Assembly (NCBI GenBank): GCA_013348725.1
Contig: CP054689.1
Span: 1,662,501 to 1,726,500, forward strand
Source of the DNA: Ectothiorhodospiraceae bacterium 2226
GTDB taxonomy: Bacteria; Pseudomonadota; Gammaproteobacteria; GCA-013348725
Length of the DNA: 64,000 nucleotides
Direction: 5' to 3'
The notes under the pieces are model-generated. The model had not been told where the DNA came from. It did not search any database and was given only the letters and a program-made list of their open reading frames with translations. Positions 34,458-42,391 of the stretch are shown here, piece after piece. The position numbers were made by a program, and so were the translations under genes. How positions within the stretch are numbered: position 1 is the first letter of the stretch; each line of letters begins with the position of its first letter.

Positions 34458-34904
34458 TTGGAACACGCTGCCGTTGTGGACAAAGTGTTTAGGCAACTTG
34501 TGCTTGCTTCTGTATTTCTGTACACGTTTGTATGGTTCTCGCCATATTTCAGTTATTTATGGATGGATGAGAATGTAGTAGAAATGCTTGTTATTTACGG
34601 AGGGTATGGGGCGGTGTTTCCCCATGAGCAGCATTCAACATTCTTTCTCATTTTTGATGCGGTGACATACGTCGGCTTTGTTCTATCCTCAATCGGAATG
34701 CTTTTCTTTCAAGCGATTGCCCGTGCGATATTCACTCTTCTGATTGTAATTTCACAGGTAATGGTGCTTGTTTCTGGGACGGTAGTGACTATTGAAGGTA
34801 TTGCCTTTCTGGAGTCGGTTCTTTCGATGATGGATGGTGCAATTCTAGCACTGGCATATTTAAGCCCGCTTAGTAACAGGTTCAGCCCGCGTAGCGTGGG
34901 CTGA
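34458..34904 (+). CDS. AT-rich membrane protein, probable immunity protein for the Rhs tip
   Basis: A 148-residue hydrophobic protein with about four transmembrane helices (LVLASVFLYTFVWFS, YVGFVLSSIGMLFF, FTLLIVISQVMVLVSGTVV, MMDGAILALAYLSPL). It begins 20 nt after the Rhs stop, at TTG 34458 or GTG 34476; no strong ribosome site is visible. Base composition is far more AT-rich than the flanking genome, as is the toxin tip just before it. Position directly after a variable Rhs tip is where cognate immunity genes lie. A membrane-embedded immunity protein would suggest a toxin acting at the membrane or periplasm (inference). Confidence 0.65.
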   Translation: MEHAAVVDKVFRQLVLASVFLYTFVWFSPYFSYLWMDENVVEMLVIYGGYGAVFPHEQHSTFFLIFDAVTYVGFVLSSIGMLFFQAIARAIFTLLIVISQVMVLVSGTVVTIEGIAFLESVLSMMDGAILALAYLSPLSNRFSPRSVG

Positions 34905-34954
34905 CGAAGGAAGCCCCGCGTTATTTGATTGAATGTTAGGTCGCTGGTCGGCGC

Positions 34955-35950
34955 GTGCATCAGGTGCCGTCACGGCATGCCAACTCAGTCGCCGACAGCC
35001 TCTTCACGGCCACCTTCCGCGTCGACCTGACCCACTTCAACGGCCACGCGCTGCACTACGACCCCAACGGCAACCTCGTCGAGCGCGAGACCGACGCGGG
35101 CAGTGTCTACTACACCTGGGACGCCGGCGACCGCCTGATCGCCATCCAAGGCCCCCACGGCTACGCCGCGTTCCGCTACGACCACGCCGGGCGGCGCATC
35201 GAGAAGACCGTGAACGGGCACAGCGTCCAGTACCTCTACGATGGCCTGCAGGCCGTGGCCGAGCTGCAGGGCGGCGCGCTCGGCGCCGTCTACCACACCG
35301 GACTGATGATCGACGAGGTGCTAGCCCGCTACAGCGCAGAAGGCGACCGCGCGCACCTGACCGACCTGCTGGGCAGTGTGCTTGCCTTGACGGACGAGGA
35401 CGGCAGTGTGAGCACCCGCTACCACTACAGCCCCTACGGCGAGGTGCTGTCTGCAGGTGAGGCGAGCGACAACCCGCTCCAATACACCGGCCGCGAGAAC
35501 GACCAGACGGGGCTGTACTACTACCGGGCGCGCTATTACGATCCGGTGTTGAAGCGGTTTGTGTCGCGGGATCCAATTGGGCTCGGAGGAGGCCTGAATT
35601 TCTATGCCTATGTGGGAGGCTCGCCAATTGGATATGTCGATCCCGAGGGGCAGAGGGGGCAGCGGAGCACGGGTGGCCGGTCGAACCCTCAGGCATACAA
35701 TTCTACGGCGCGCCGCGGGCCGGTACTTCGATCAGACAATTTTCACCGTGACCGTGAGGCAGCAGCCCGTAAAGCTGAGTTCCTCAACCGATACGTCCCG
35801 CGGTCGCAGGAGCAGCTAAGGCGGGATCGCATCCTCATTGATACCGTGTTGCACAGAAATCTCGAGAACCTCCCTGACCTGAGGCATGAAAATGAATACA
35901 GAAGGTGGTTGCAGGAGCGGATGGAGTCGGCTCAAGCGTGTAGGCCATGA
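34955..35950 (+). CDS. Orphan Rhs C-terminal tip (displaced core plus second toxin-like domain)
   Basis: A 331-residue frame starting at GTG 34955 with no signal peptide and no cage. It repeats the end of the full-length Rhs protein: YD repeats, GRENDQTGLYYYRARYYDP and RFVSRDPIGL, then carries a different tip of about 100 residues beginning after YVDPEGQ. That tip is basic and helical (FHRDREAAARKAEFLNRY, EEQLRRDRILIDTVLHR-type segments) and is unlike the tip of the main gene. The arrangement is that of displaced tips awaiting recombination onto the main rhs gene. It may be silent. The MORN gene overlaps its end. Confidence 0.8.
   Translation: MHQVPSRHANSVADSLFTATFRVDLTHFNGHALHYDPNGNLVERETDAGSVYYTWDAGDRLIAIQGPHGYAAFRYDHAGRRIEKTVNGHSVQYLYDGLQAVAELQGGALGAVYHTGLMIDEVLARYSAEGDRAHLTDLLGSVLALTDEDGSVSTRYHYSPYGEVLSAGEASDNPLQYTGRENDQTGLYYYRARYYDPVLKRFVSRDPIGLGGGLNFYAYVGGSPIGYVDPEGQRGQRSTGGRSNPQAYNSTARRGPVLRSDNFHRDREAAARKAEFLNRYVPRSQEQLRRDRILIDTVLHRNLENLPDLRHENEYRRWLQERMESAQACRP
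35035..35583 (+). repeat. Rhs core repeat, copy B (549 bp)
   Basis: Second copy of 33562-34110, forming the 5' part of the orphan tip. The near identity at the DNA level offers a long homology for recombination that would replace the main tip and delete the intervening immunity gene. The variable patch is at about 35407-35473. Confidence 0.9.
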
Positions 35951-36650
35951 GAGGGTATTGTGGATGCTAATCGCGCTCGTTGCATCTGCGCATGGTACGG
36001 CCGAGATGGCCAGTGCACAGGAATCAGGAATTCGCCTGCCGGACAGCTCGGTCTATGCCGGCGAGTTAGAGAACGGGCTGTTCAGTGGCCTTGGGATCTT
36101 AACGTGGCGCGACGGGGCCCGGTACGAGGGAGGGTTTAAGGACGGATTGAAGCATGGAGAGGGAAGCTATACGTTGCGCAACGGATGGTCGTATACGGGC
36201 ACGTTTAAGGACGGGCTTGCGCACGGGCGCGGGACGGAGAAGTCTCCCGCTGGAGGGTATTACACAGGCGAGTTTGTTGACGGGCTACCCCATGGTGAAG
36301 GCGTTGAGGGGTTTGCGGACGCCGGCGTGTACAAGGGCTCTTTTCAGCACGGGCTTGCGCACGGATGGGGGCGGTACGAAGGACCCGGTGGGCTCGTTTA
36401 CGAAGGGGAGTATCACCTTGGTCTCTGGCAGGGACATGGTGCGCTCACGTACCAGAACGGGGATATCTACATGGGAGAGTTCTTGCAGGGTCTCCCTCAC
36501 GGCAAAGGGGCGCTCGTGCAAGCCGAGGGCGATGAGTACGAGGGAGAGTTCCGTGAAGGGCAGTTTCACGGCCGCGGGACTTACACCTTCTCAGATGGCA
36601 AGGTGCTTCGGGGCCAGTTCCGGGAAGGGATGTTCGTAGAACAAGAGTAG
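35886..36650 (+). CDS. Exported MORN-repeat protein
   Basis: A protein of up to 254 residues made almost wholly of about nine MORN repeats of roughly 23 residues, with patterns such as YEGGFKDGLKHGEGSYT, YTGTFKDGLAHGRG, YTGEFVDGLPHGEG and YEGEFREGQFHGRGTY. An N-terminal hydrophobic segment (VLWMLIALVASAHGTAEMASAQ) looks like a signal peptide. The start could be ATG 35886, ATG 35892, TTG 35958 or ATG 35964; the longer forms overlap the orphan Rhs tip by about 65 nt. MORN repeats mediate membrane or protein contacts. As the next gene after the orphan tip it occupies an immunity position, but its fold is not a usual immunity type. Confidence 0.75.
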   Translation: MKMNTEGGCRSGWSRLKRVGHERVLWMLIALVASAHGTAEMASAQESGIRLPDSSVYAGELENGLFSGLGILTWRDGARYEGGFKDGLKHGEGSYTLRNGWSYTGTFKDGLAHGRGTEKSPAGGYYTGEFVDGLPHGEGVEGFADAGVYKGSFQHGLAHGWGRYEGPGGLVYEGEYHLGLWQGHGALTYQNGDIYMGEFLQGLPHGKGALVQAEGDEYEGEFREGQFHGRGTYTFSDGKVLRGQFREGMFVEQE

Positions 36651-37030
36651 GCGGAGCAGTGGGCAGGCGAAGAAGCCCGAAGCTTGGCCTGAGCGCGCGC
36701 CCGCAACTTGCACGAAGTCCCGGTCCGCTACAGAACCGACGCAGATCGCACGCACCATGCCGGCGCTGCCGGGCAGCGCCTTTGGTTAATTCCCCCTCTT
36801 GATCGCAGGCAGACGTAAGCTCGGCCGCCAGCATTCCGCACATCCGGCGCTTCTGCTCGGTCTGGCGTGCCAAGCTGCGTCTCGACGGTGACGCCGATGC
36901 GGCGCTTGGGGTACGCTAGCGCGCTGTTGAAGAAGGGTGCGTCGCGCCTTTTTCAGCAGGGCTTGCGGACCTTGCTCGAAGGTCCGCTTTGTCGGCCGCA
37001 GGGACGCGCGCCTGTACCGAAGGGGGCGTG
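36651..37030. other. Intergenic stretch with one imperfect inverted repeat
   Basis: No ORF here resembles a gene. The only structure I see is CTGTTGAAGAAGG (36923-36935) facing CCTTTTTCAGCAG (36946-36958), an imperfect inverted repeat (11 of 13) with a 10-nt loop. Termini of the CTGTTGAAAAAG type occur on some insertion sequences, so it may be a relic, or a hairpin feeding into the next gene. Confidence 0.4.
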
Positions 37031-37369
37031 ATGAATACCGAGATGATCTGGATCGTGGTCGGCATCTTGCTGATCTTGGCGGAGCTGGTAGCAACGCAGG
37101 TCGTCGCCGTGTTTATCGGCATCGCCGCCATCGAGGTGGGGCTGTTGATGCTGACGGGCGTGGTCGAGGCGCCGGCGGCGCAGTTCGCCGGGTTCGCGGT
37201 GCTGAGCGTGGTGCTTCTGTTCGCCACGCGCCGCCACCTGAAGAATATGCTGGTCGGTGCCGTGGCCGATGAGCGCGACGCCCCCTTCGGTTTCACGAGA
37301 ACCTTGGCGAGCACGTGCAGGTCGTCAGCGACTTCGTCGACGGGCGCGGCCGAAGGAGTAGTCGGTTGA
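37031..37369 (+). pseudogene. NfeD-like membrane protein, frameshifted in the C-terminal OB-fold
   Basis: The N-terminal half (MNTEMIWIVVGILLILAELV, FIGIAAIEVGLLMLTG, AQFAGFAVLSVVLLFATRR) has the three membrane segments of a short NfeD protein. The frame then reads a Ser/Thr-rich tail. In the +1 frame the DNA instead encodes NLGEHVQVVSDFVDGRG, which looks like the start of the NfeD OB-fold, before breaking again. At least one frameshift therefore separates the membrane part from a decayed soluble domain. Intact short NfeD proteins usually accompany SPFH/stomatin genes; none is present here. Confidence 0.6.
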
Positions 37370-37397
37370 CGGCGGGGTTCCGGTCGGCGCGCGGCCG

Positions 37398-37733
37398 ATG
37401 AAGGAACTCGAGCGTTTGCTGGTGTGGATTGTGCCCCTGGCGATCCTGCAGGCGCTGGGTCACGCGCTGGTTGCGGGTGGGTTCAGGCATGTCCTGGCGA
37501 GCGATGGGTTGCTGGGGCTCTCGCCCGCTGAAACGCTCAGCGTGTTGACCACCGGCGGCATGGCGCTCGGTCTGCTTGTGAACCTCGCGGTGGCTCTGTG
37601 GTTGCTGAAGGCCGCCCGCAAGGTTGGGGGCTCGCGTGCGTTGTGGTCCCTGTTCGGGGCGACGTTCGGGGTGCTCGCGTTGGTGGTGTTCTTGCTCGCG
37701 CGCCTGTACGAGGCGCAGAGGGCGACGGGCTGA
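37398..37733 (+). CDS. Small integral membrane protein (111 aa), unknown
   Basis: Three hydrophobic segments: LLVWIVPLAILQALGHALV, LTTGGMALGLLVNLAVALWLL and SLFGATFGVLALVVFLLARLY. The start ATG 37398 gives a short charged N terminus MKELER. It is followed after 14 nt by another membrane protein gene in the same direction. I recognise no family. Confidence 0.6.
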   Translation: MKELERLLVWIVPLAILQALGHALVAGGFRHVLASDGLLGLSPAETLSVLTTGGMALGLLVNLAVALWLLKAARKVGGSRALWSLFGATFGVLALVVFLLARLYEAQRATG

Positions 37734-37747
37734 ACGTCCCCACGCCT

Positions 37748-38461
37748 ATGCCGCCGAAGCTCGCGCTGCGCCGCGTGCTCCGCGCGACCGTCGCGATCCC
37801 GTGGCGAAACCGGGCTGCGTTCGTGCGCGTGCTCGCCGCGCCCGTGGTCGCGTTGGTGGTGATGGACCTCGTGGTGGAGTGGGCCGAGCATGCCCTTGGG
37901 GGATGGCGGTCTGTGGTCCTGTCCGTCGCGTGGTGGGCGCTCTTTGTAGTGATTGCCGTTCGGACTCACCGCTTGGTGCTGGCCAAGGATGAGGAGCAGA
38001 TGGCCAAGGCTTCCCTGCGCTGGTCGTGGCGGGAGACGCGGTTCTTCGGCTGGCTGCTGGTCATCTACTTTCAGGTGGCGTTGCTCGGCTTACTGCTTGC
38101 GATGTTGGGGCTGGCGATCATGTGGGTCGTTCCTAGCGGTCCTTTTCAGTTAATGGTCGTGGTTGCCGTACTCCCCGCCGCATACCTCTTGGCGCGGTTG
38201 AGTCTGATCTTTCCGGCCGTCGCCCTGGATAGGCCTGTGGACTTCGGCTGGGCATGGGCGCGAAGCGCAGGCAATGGCTGGCGCTTGGTCCTCGTCGTGG
38301 CCGTCTTGCCGCTCGCGTTTTCCGTGGTCGCGACCGCCGCGAACTCCGCGCTCGTCGCCGCCGTGCTGGCCGCGCCGCTGGTTGTGCTGGAGGTCGTGGC
38401 GCTGTCGGCGGCTTATCGGGCGCTGGTGGTCGAAACCGCGCCTGCAGGCGTGGGCCACTAG
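37748..38461 (+). CDS. Polytopic membrane protein (237 aa), unknown
   Basis: About six hydrophobic helices, among them VLAAPVVALVVMDLVV, VVLSVAWWALFVVIAV, WLLVIYFQVALLGLLLAML, LMVVVAVLPAAYLLARLSLIFPA and LVLVVAVLPLAFSVVATAA. A motif LIFPAVALDRPVDFGWAWARSAGNGWRL near residue 150 recalls membrane proteins of the YciC/GlyGly-loop kind, in which an intramembrane segment is followed by a W-rich turn, but I do not assign a family. Start is ATG 37748 (MPPKLALRR); the frame is open upstream but overlaps the previous gene. It probably shares a transcript with it. Confidence 0.65.
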   Translation: MPPKLALRRVLRATVAIPWRNRAAFVRVLAAPVVALVVMDLVVEWAEHALGGWRSVVLSVAWWALFVVIAVRTHRLVLAKDEEQMAKASLRWSWRETRFFGWLLVIYFQVALLGLLLAMLGLAIMWVVPSGPFQLMVVVAVLPAAYLLARLSLIFPAVALDRPVDFGWAWARSAGNGWRLVLVVAVLPLAFSVVATAANSALVAAVLAAPLVVLEVVALSAAYRALVVETAPAGVGH

Positions 38462-38537
38462 ACGCATTGCAGGACGCGCCGGCGAAGCAAGGGCAAACCG
38501 ACGCCCCTCGCTTCGCGTGGAGTCACTCGGACCTGGC

Positions 38538-40040
38538 TTAGGGTGCGGTGCGGTCCAGCCGCCGGTAGCCGATGGCCTCGGCGAGGTGGGATGTTTCGAT
38601 GTGCTCGGCCTCGGCGAGGTCGGCGATGGTGCGCGCGACCTTGAGGATGCGGTGGTAGGCGCGCGCGGACAGCCCCAGGCGGTCGGCGGCGCTGTCGAGC
38701 AGGGCGCGGTCGCTGCCGTCGAGGATGCAGTGGCGTTCCACTTCGGCGCCCTCGAGTTGGGCGTTGGGTTTGTCGGCGCGGGCGAGTTGGCGGGCGCGGG
38801 CCGCGATCACGCGGGCGCGCACGGCGGCGGAGTCCTCGCCCGGTTCGGCGGCGTGCAGCGCGCCGGGCGGCACGGGCGGCACTTCCACGTGCATGTCGAT
38901 GCGGTCGAGCAGCGGACCGGAGATGCGCGCGCGGTAGCGTTGTACCTGCTCGGCGGTGCAGCGGCAGCGCGCGCTGGGGTGGCCGAGATAACCGCAGGGG
39001 CAGGGGTTCATCGCGGCCACCAGTTGAAAGCGCGCCGGGTACTCGGCCTGGCGCGCGGCGCGCGAGATGGTGATGTTGCCGCTCTCCAGCGGCTCGCGCA
39101 ACACCTCCAGCACCTTGCGATCGAACTCCGGCAGTTCGTCCAGAAACAGCACGCCGTGGTGGGCGAGTGAGATCTCGCCCGGGCGCGGCTGCGTGCCGCC
39201 GCCGACCAGCGCCACGCCGGAGGCGGTGTGGTGCGGGGCGCGAAACGGGCGCTGGGCCCAAGCCTCGATCCGGAACGCCTGGCTGCTCAGGGAGCGCACC
39301 GCGGCTGACTCCAGCGCCTCCTGTTCGCTCATGGGCGGCAGAATGCTCGGCAGGCGCGAGGCGAGCAGCGTCTTGCCGGTGCCGGGCGGGCCGAGCATGA
39401 GCAGGGGATGGGCGCCGGCGGCGGCGATCTCCAGCGCGCGCCGCGCGTGCGGCTGGCCGCGCACGTCGCGCAGGTCGGGCAGCGCCGGCGGCGCGGCCGC
39501 TTCGCTACGCGTCACGGGGGCCAGTTCGCCGAGGCCGTTCAGGTGGGCGCACAGCGCCAGCAGGTCCGGCGCGGCGAGCACCTTCAGGCCCTCGACCAGG
39601 GTGGCCTCGGCGGCGTTGTCCTCCGGCACCACCAGCGTGCGCCCGGCGTCGCGCGCGTGCAGCGCGGTGGGCAGCACACCGGCCACCGGCCGCAGCGCGC
39701 CGCCGAGCGCGAGCTCGCCCACGAACTCGTAGTGCTCCAGTGCCTCGCTGGGAATCTGCGCGGAGGCGGCGAGGATGCCGATGGCGATGGGCAGGTCGAA
39801 GCGGCTGCCTTCCTTGGGCAGGTCGGCGGGCGCGAGGTTGATGGTGATGCGTCGGGTGGGGAAATCGAAACGGCAGTTCAACAGGGCGCCGCGCACGCGG
39901 TCCTTGCTCTCCTTCACCGCCGCCTCGGGCAATCCCACGATCGACAGGCTGGGCAGCCCGTTGGCCAGGTGCACCTCCACGCTGACCAGCGGCGCCTGCA
40001 CGCCCGCCAGCGCGCGGCCGTAGCTGACGGCGAGCGTCAC
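38538..40040 (-). CDS. comM: YifB/ComM-family Mg chelatase-like AAA+ ATPase
   Basis: A 500-residue hexameric AAA+ ATPase. The N-terminal Lon-like domain (LPSLSIVGLPEAAVKESKDRV, LPIAIGIL) is followed by the Mg-chelatase core: Walker A LGPPGTGKT, FRAPHHTAS, Walker B GVLFLDELPEF and the sensor region AAMNPCPCGYLGH. The C terminus (LDRIDMHVEVPPV, SARAYHRILKVARTIADL) completes the family pattern. In naturally competent bacteria ComM is a branch-migration helicase that extends recombination during transformation. Start is GTG 40040 (MTLAVSYGRALAGVQ), matching the conserved N terminus. It lies 24 nt after ubiK and is probably co-transcribed with it. Confidence 0.93.
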   Translation of the reverse strand: MTLAVSYGRALAGVQAPLVSVEVHLANGLPSLSIVGLPEAAVKESKDRVRGALLNCRFDFPTRRITINLAPADLPKEGSRFDLPIAIGILAASAQIPSEALEHYEFVGELALGGALRPVAGVLPTALHARDAGRTLVVPEDNAAEATLVEGLKVLAAPDLLALCAHLNGLGELAPVTRSEAAAPPALPDLRDVRGQPHARRALEIAAAGAHPLLMLGPPGTGKTLLASRLPSILPPMSEQEALESAAVRSLSSQAFRIEAWAQRPFRAPHHTASGVALVGGGTQPRPGEISLAHHGVLFLDELPEFDRKVLEVLREPLESGNITISRAARQAEYPARFQLVAAMNPCPCGYLGHPSARCRCTAEQVQRYRARISGPLLDRIDMHVEVPPVPPGALHAAEPGEDSAAVRARVIAARARQLARADKPNAQLEGAEVERHCILDGSDRALLDSAADRLGLSARAYHRILKVARTIADLAEAEHIETSHLAEAIGYRRLDRTAP

Positions 40041-40064
40041 GCGTGTAGCTCCGCCGCCCGGCGG

Positions 40065-40379
40065 TCAGCTATCGGACTTGGGGGCGGCCTTGGGGGCCGC
40101 CTTGCCCGAGGTCTTGGTGCTCTTGTTGGGAGCCGCGGTCGGAAGCAGCCGTGCCTCCAGCTCCATCACCTTCGCCTCCAAGGCCTCGAGCTTGGCGCGG
40201 GTGCGCGCCAACACTTCCATCTGCACGTCGAACTCCTCGCGGGTGACCACGTCGAGCTGGGCCAGGCCGCTGCGCAGCGCCTGGCGCACGTTCTTGTCCA
40301 CATCGGCCTTGAGCTCCGCCCCCGAGGGGACGGCTTGCAGTACCCGCCGCGCCAGGTCGTCAAACATCTTCAAATCCAT
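40065..40379 (-). CDS. ubiK: Ubiquinone biosynthesis accessory factor UbiK (YqiC/BMFP family)
   Basis: A 104-residue protein. The conserved N terminus MDLKMFDDLARRV and VTREEFDVQMEVLARTRAKL, a C-terminal coiled coil, match UbiK, which helps assemble the Ubi complex for aerobic ubiquinone synthesis with UbiJ. An Ala/Lys/Pro-rich tail follows (KTSGKAAPKAAP). ATG 40379 is preceded by AGGAGA. The gene pair ubiK-comM is divergent from glnK-amtB. Confidence 0.9.
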   Translation of the reverse strand: MDLKMFDDLARRVLQAVPSGAELKADVDKNVRQALRSGLAQLDVVTREEFDVQMEVLARTRAKLEALEAKVMELEARLLPTAAPNKSTKTSGKAAPKAAPKSDS

Positions 40380-40435
40380 TGCCTGTCTCCTTCTATCCGG
40401 CTGTTTCGCATGTCCTGAGTGTACCGCGTCCGCGG

Positions 40436-40506
40436 TGGTGCATCGCGCCTTGGCTCCATGCACCAAATAGGTGCGCGTTGCGGCAACGGGCGGTGCATGA
40501 CGGTGC
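40436..40506 (+). promoter_or_regulatory. NtrC-type enhancer sites upstream of glnK
   Basis: TGCACC-AAATA-GGTGCG (40459-40475) fits the NtrC site GCACC-N5-GGTGC exactly. Additional half sites lie around it: TGGTGCAT (40436-40443), which forms a perfect inverted repeat with ATGCACCA (40458-40465), and GGTGC at 40492 and 40502. The cluster begins about 100 bp before the sigma-54 promoter, a normal enhancer distance. The rest of the ubiK-glnK gap (40380-40735) holds no gene. Confidence 0.75.
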
Positions 40507-40571
40507 GCCGGGTGTCAAGGCGCGCCGCCGATACGCTCGCAAGCCGCCGAAATAACAAGATATTCCTTGGT

Positions 40572-40587
40572 TGGCACGGTGCCTGCT
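40572..40587 (+). promoter_or_regulatory. Sigma-54 promoter of glnK-amtB
   Basis: TGGCAC-GGTGC-CTGCT matches the -24/-12 consensus TGGCAC-N5-TTGCA with GG and GC separated by exactly 10 bp. It lies 149 nt before the glnK ATG and downstream of an NtrC-type enhancer. This is the expected control for a nitrogen-starvation glnK-amtB operon. Confidence 0.8.
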
Positions 40588-40732
40588 CTGCCCGGGTGTG
40601 GCCCCCGTCCGCGGCCCCCTTACAGCAGAGGTGCGAAACAGCGATGTGTTCCAGCGACGAAGTCTTACACGGCGCCCGCGCGGCGTCCCCCTCGTATCCC
40701 CGACCGGCCGCGCCGCCGGCCCCAGGAGGTGA

Positions 40733-41074
<342 letters not shown>

Positions 41075-41092
41075 CCGGCGGAGGACAAAAAC

Positions 41093-42352
41093 GTGGAAGC
41101 ATTAGAACAACTCGCCCAGTTGAGCTACGCGCTCGACACCTTTTATTTTCTCATCGCCGGCGCGTTCGTGATGTGGATGGCCGCGGGCTTTACCATGCTC
41201 GAGTCGGGGCTGGTGCGCTCGAAGAACACCGCCGAGATCCTCACCAAGAACATCGCCCTCTACTCGGTCGCCTGCATCATGTACATGCTGGTCGGCTACA
41301 ACATCATGTACGGCGAGGGCGGCGCGGTGATCCCCGGCCTGTCGTTCCTGATCGGCGGTGACAACAGCGTCGCCGAGGTCACGGCGGGCGGCGAGGATGC
41401 GCCCTACTACTCGAACATGGCCGACTTCTTTTTCCAGGTGGTGTTCGTGGCCACCGCCATGTCGATCGTCTCGGGCGCGGTGGCGGAGCGCATGAAGCTG
41501 TGGGCCTTCCTGGTGTTCGCGGTGATCCTCACCGGCTTCATCTATCCCATCCAGGGCTACTGGAGCTGGGGCGGCGGCTTCCTGGACGAACTCGGCTACG
41601 CCGACTACGCGGGCTCGGGCATCGTGCACATGGCGGGCGCCACCGCCGCGCTGGCCGGGGTGCTGCTGCTCGGCGCGCGCAAGGGCAAGTACGGCCCCAA
41701 TGGTGCGGTGCACCCGATTCCCGGCGCCAACCTGCCGCTCGCCACGCTGGGTACCTTCATCCTGTGGATGGGCTGGTTCGGCTTCAACGGCGGTTCCGAG
41801 CTGAAGGTGTCGGATGTCGATTCGGCCAACGCCGTGGCGAGCGTGTTCGTCAACACCAACCTCGCGGCCGCGGGCGGCGTGATTGCCGCGCTCATCACCG
41901 CGCGCCTCATGTTCGGTAAGGCGGACCTGACCATGATCCTGAACGGCGCGCTGGCGGGCCTGGTGGCCATCACCGCGGGGCCCGACACGCCTTCGGCGCT
42001 GCTCGCCGCGATCATCGGCGGAATCGGCGGCGTGCTGGTGGTGTTCTCCATCGTGGGGCTCGACAAGTTGCGCATCGACGATCCGGTGGGCGCCATCTCG
42101 GTGCACGGCACGGTGGGTATCTGGGGCATCCTCGCGGTGCTGCTGTCGAACCCGGAGGCCACGTTCTTCGGGCAGATCGTGGGCATCCTGGCCATCTTCG
42201 GCTTCGTGTTCGTCGCCAGTCTGATCGTGTGGGCCATCCTCAAGGCGACCATGGGCATTCGCGTCGACCCGGAGATGGAATACGAGGGGATGGACCTGGT
42301 GGAGTGCGGCCTGGAGGCCTATCCGGAGTTCACCGGCAAGGGCGCGGCCTAA
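41093..42352 (+). CDS. amtB: Ammonium transporter AmtB
   Basis: A 419-residue Amt/Mep/Rh channel with about 11 helices. The twin-histidine pore residues are visible in SGIVHMAGATAAL and ISVHGTVGIWG, and the signature GAVAERMKLWAF and FNGGSELKV are intact. The N terminus MEALEQLAQLSYALDTFYFL has no obvious cleaved signal. Start is GTG 41093 behind GGAGG. It moves ammonium into the cell under nitrogen limitation and is blocked by the co-encoded GlnK. Confidence 0.95.
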   Translation: MEALEQLAQLSYALDTFYFLIAGAFVMWMAAGFTMLESGLVRSKNTAEILTKNIALYSVACIMYMLVGYNIMYGEGGAVIPGLSFLIGGDNSVAEVTAGGEDAPYYSNMADFFFQVVFVATAMSIVSGAVAERMKLWAFLVFAVILTGFIYPIQGYWSWGGGFLDELGYADYAGSGIVHMAGATAALAGVLLLGARKGKYGPNGAVHPIPGANLPLATLGTFILWMGWFGFNGGSELKVSDVDSANAVASVFVNTNLAAAGGVIAALITARLMFGKADLTMILNGALAGLVAITAGPDTPSALLAAIIGGIGGVLVVFSIVGLDKLRIDDPVGAISVHGTVGIWGILAVLLSNPEATFFGQIVGILAIFGFVFVASLIVWAILKATMGIRVDPEMEYEGMDLVECGLEAYPEFTGKGAA

Positions 42353-42391
42353 GGGCCCGGCAAGGGGGCGGCCAGGGACGGCCGCCCGCCA

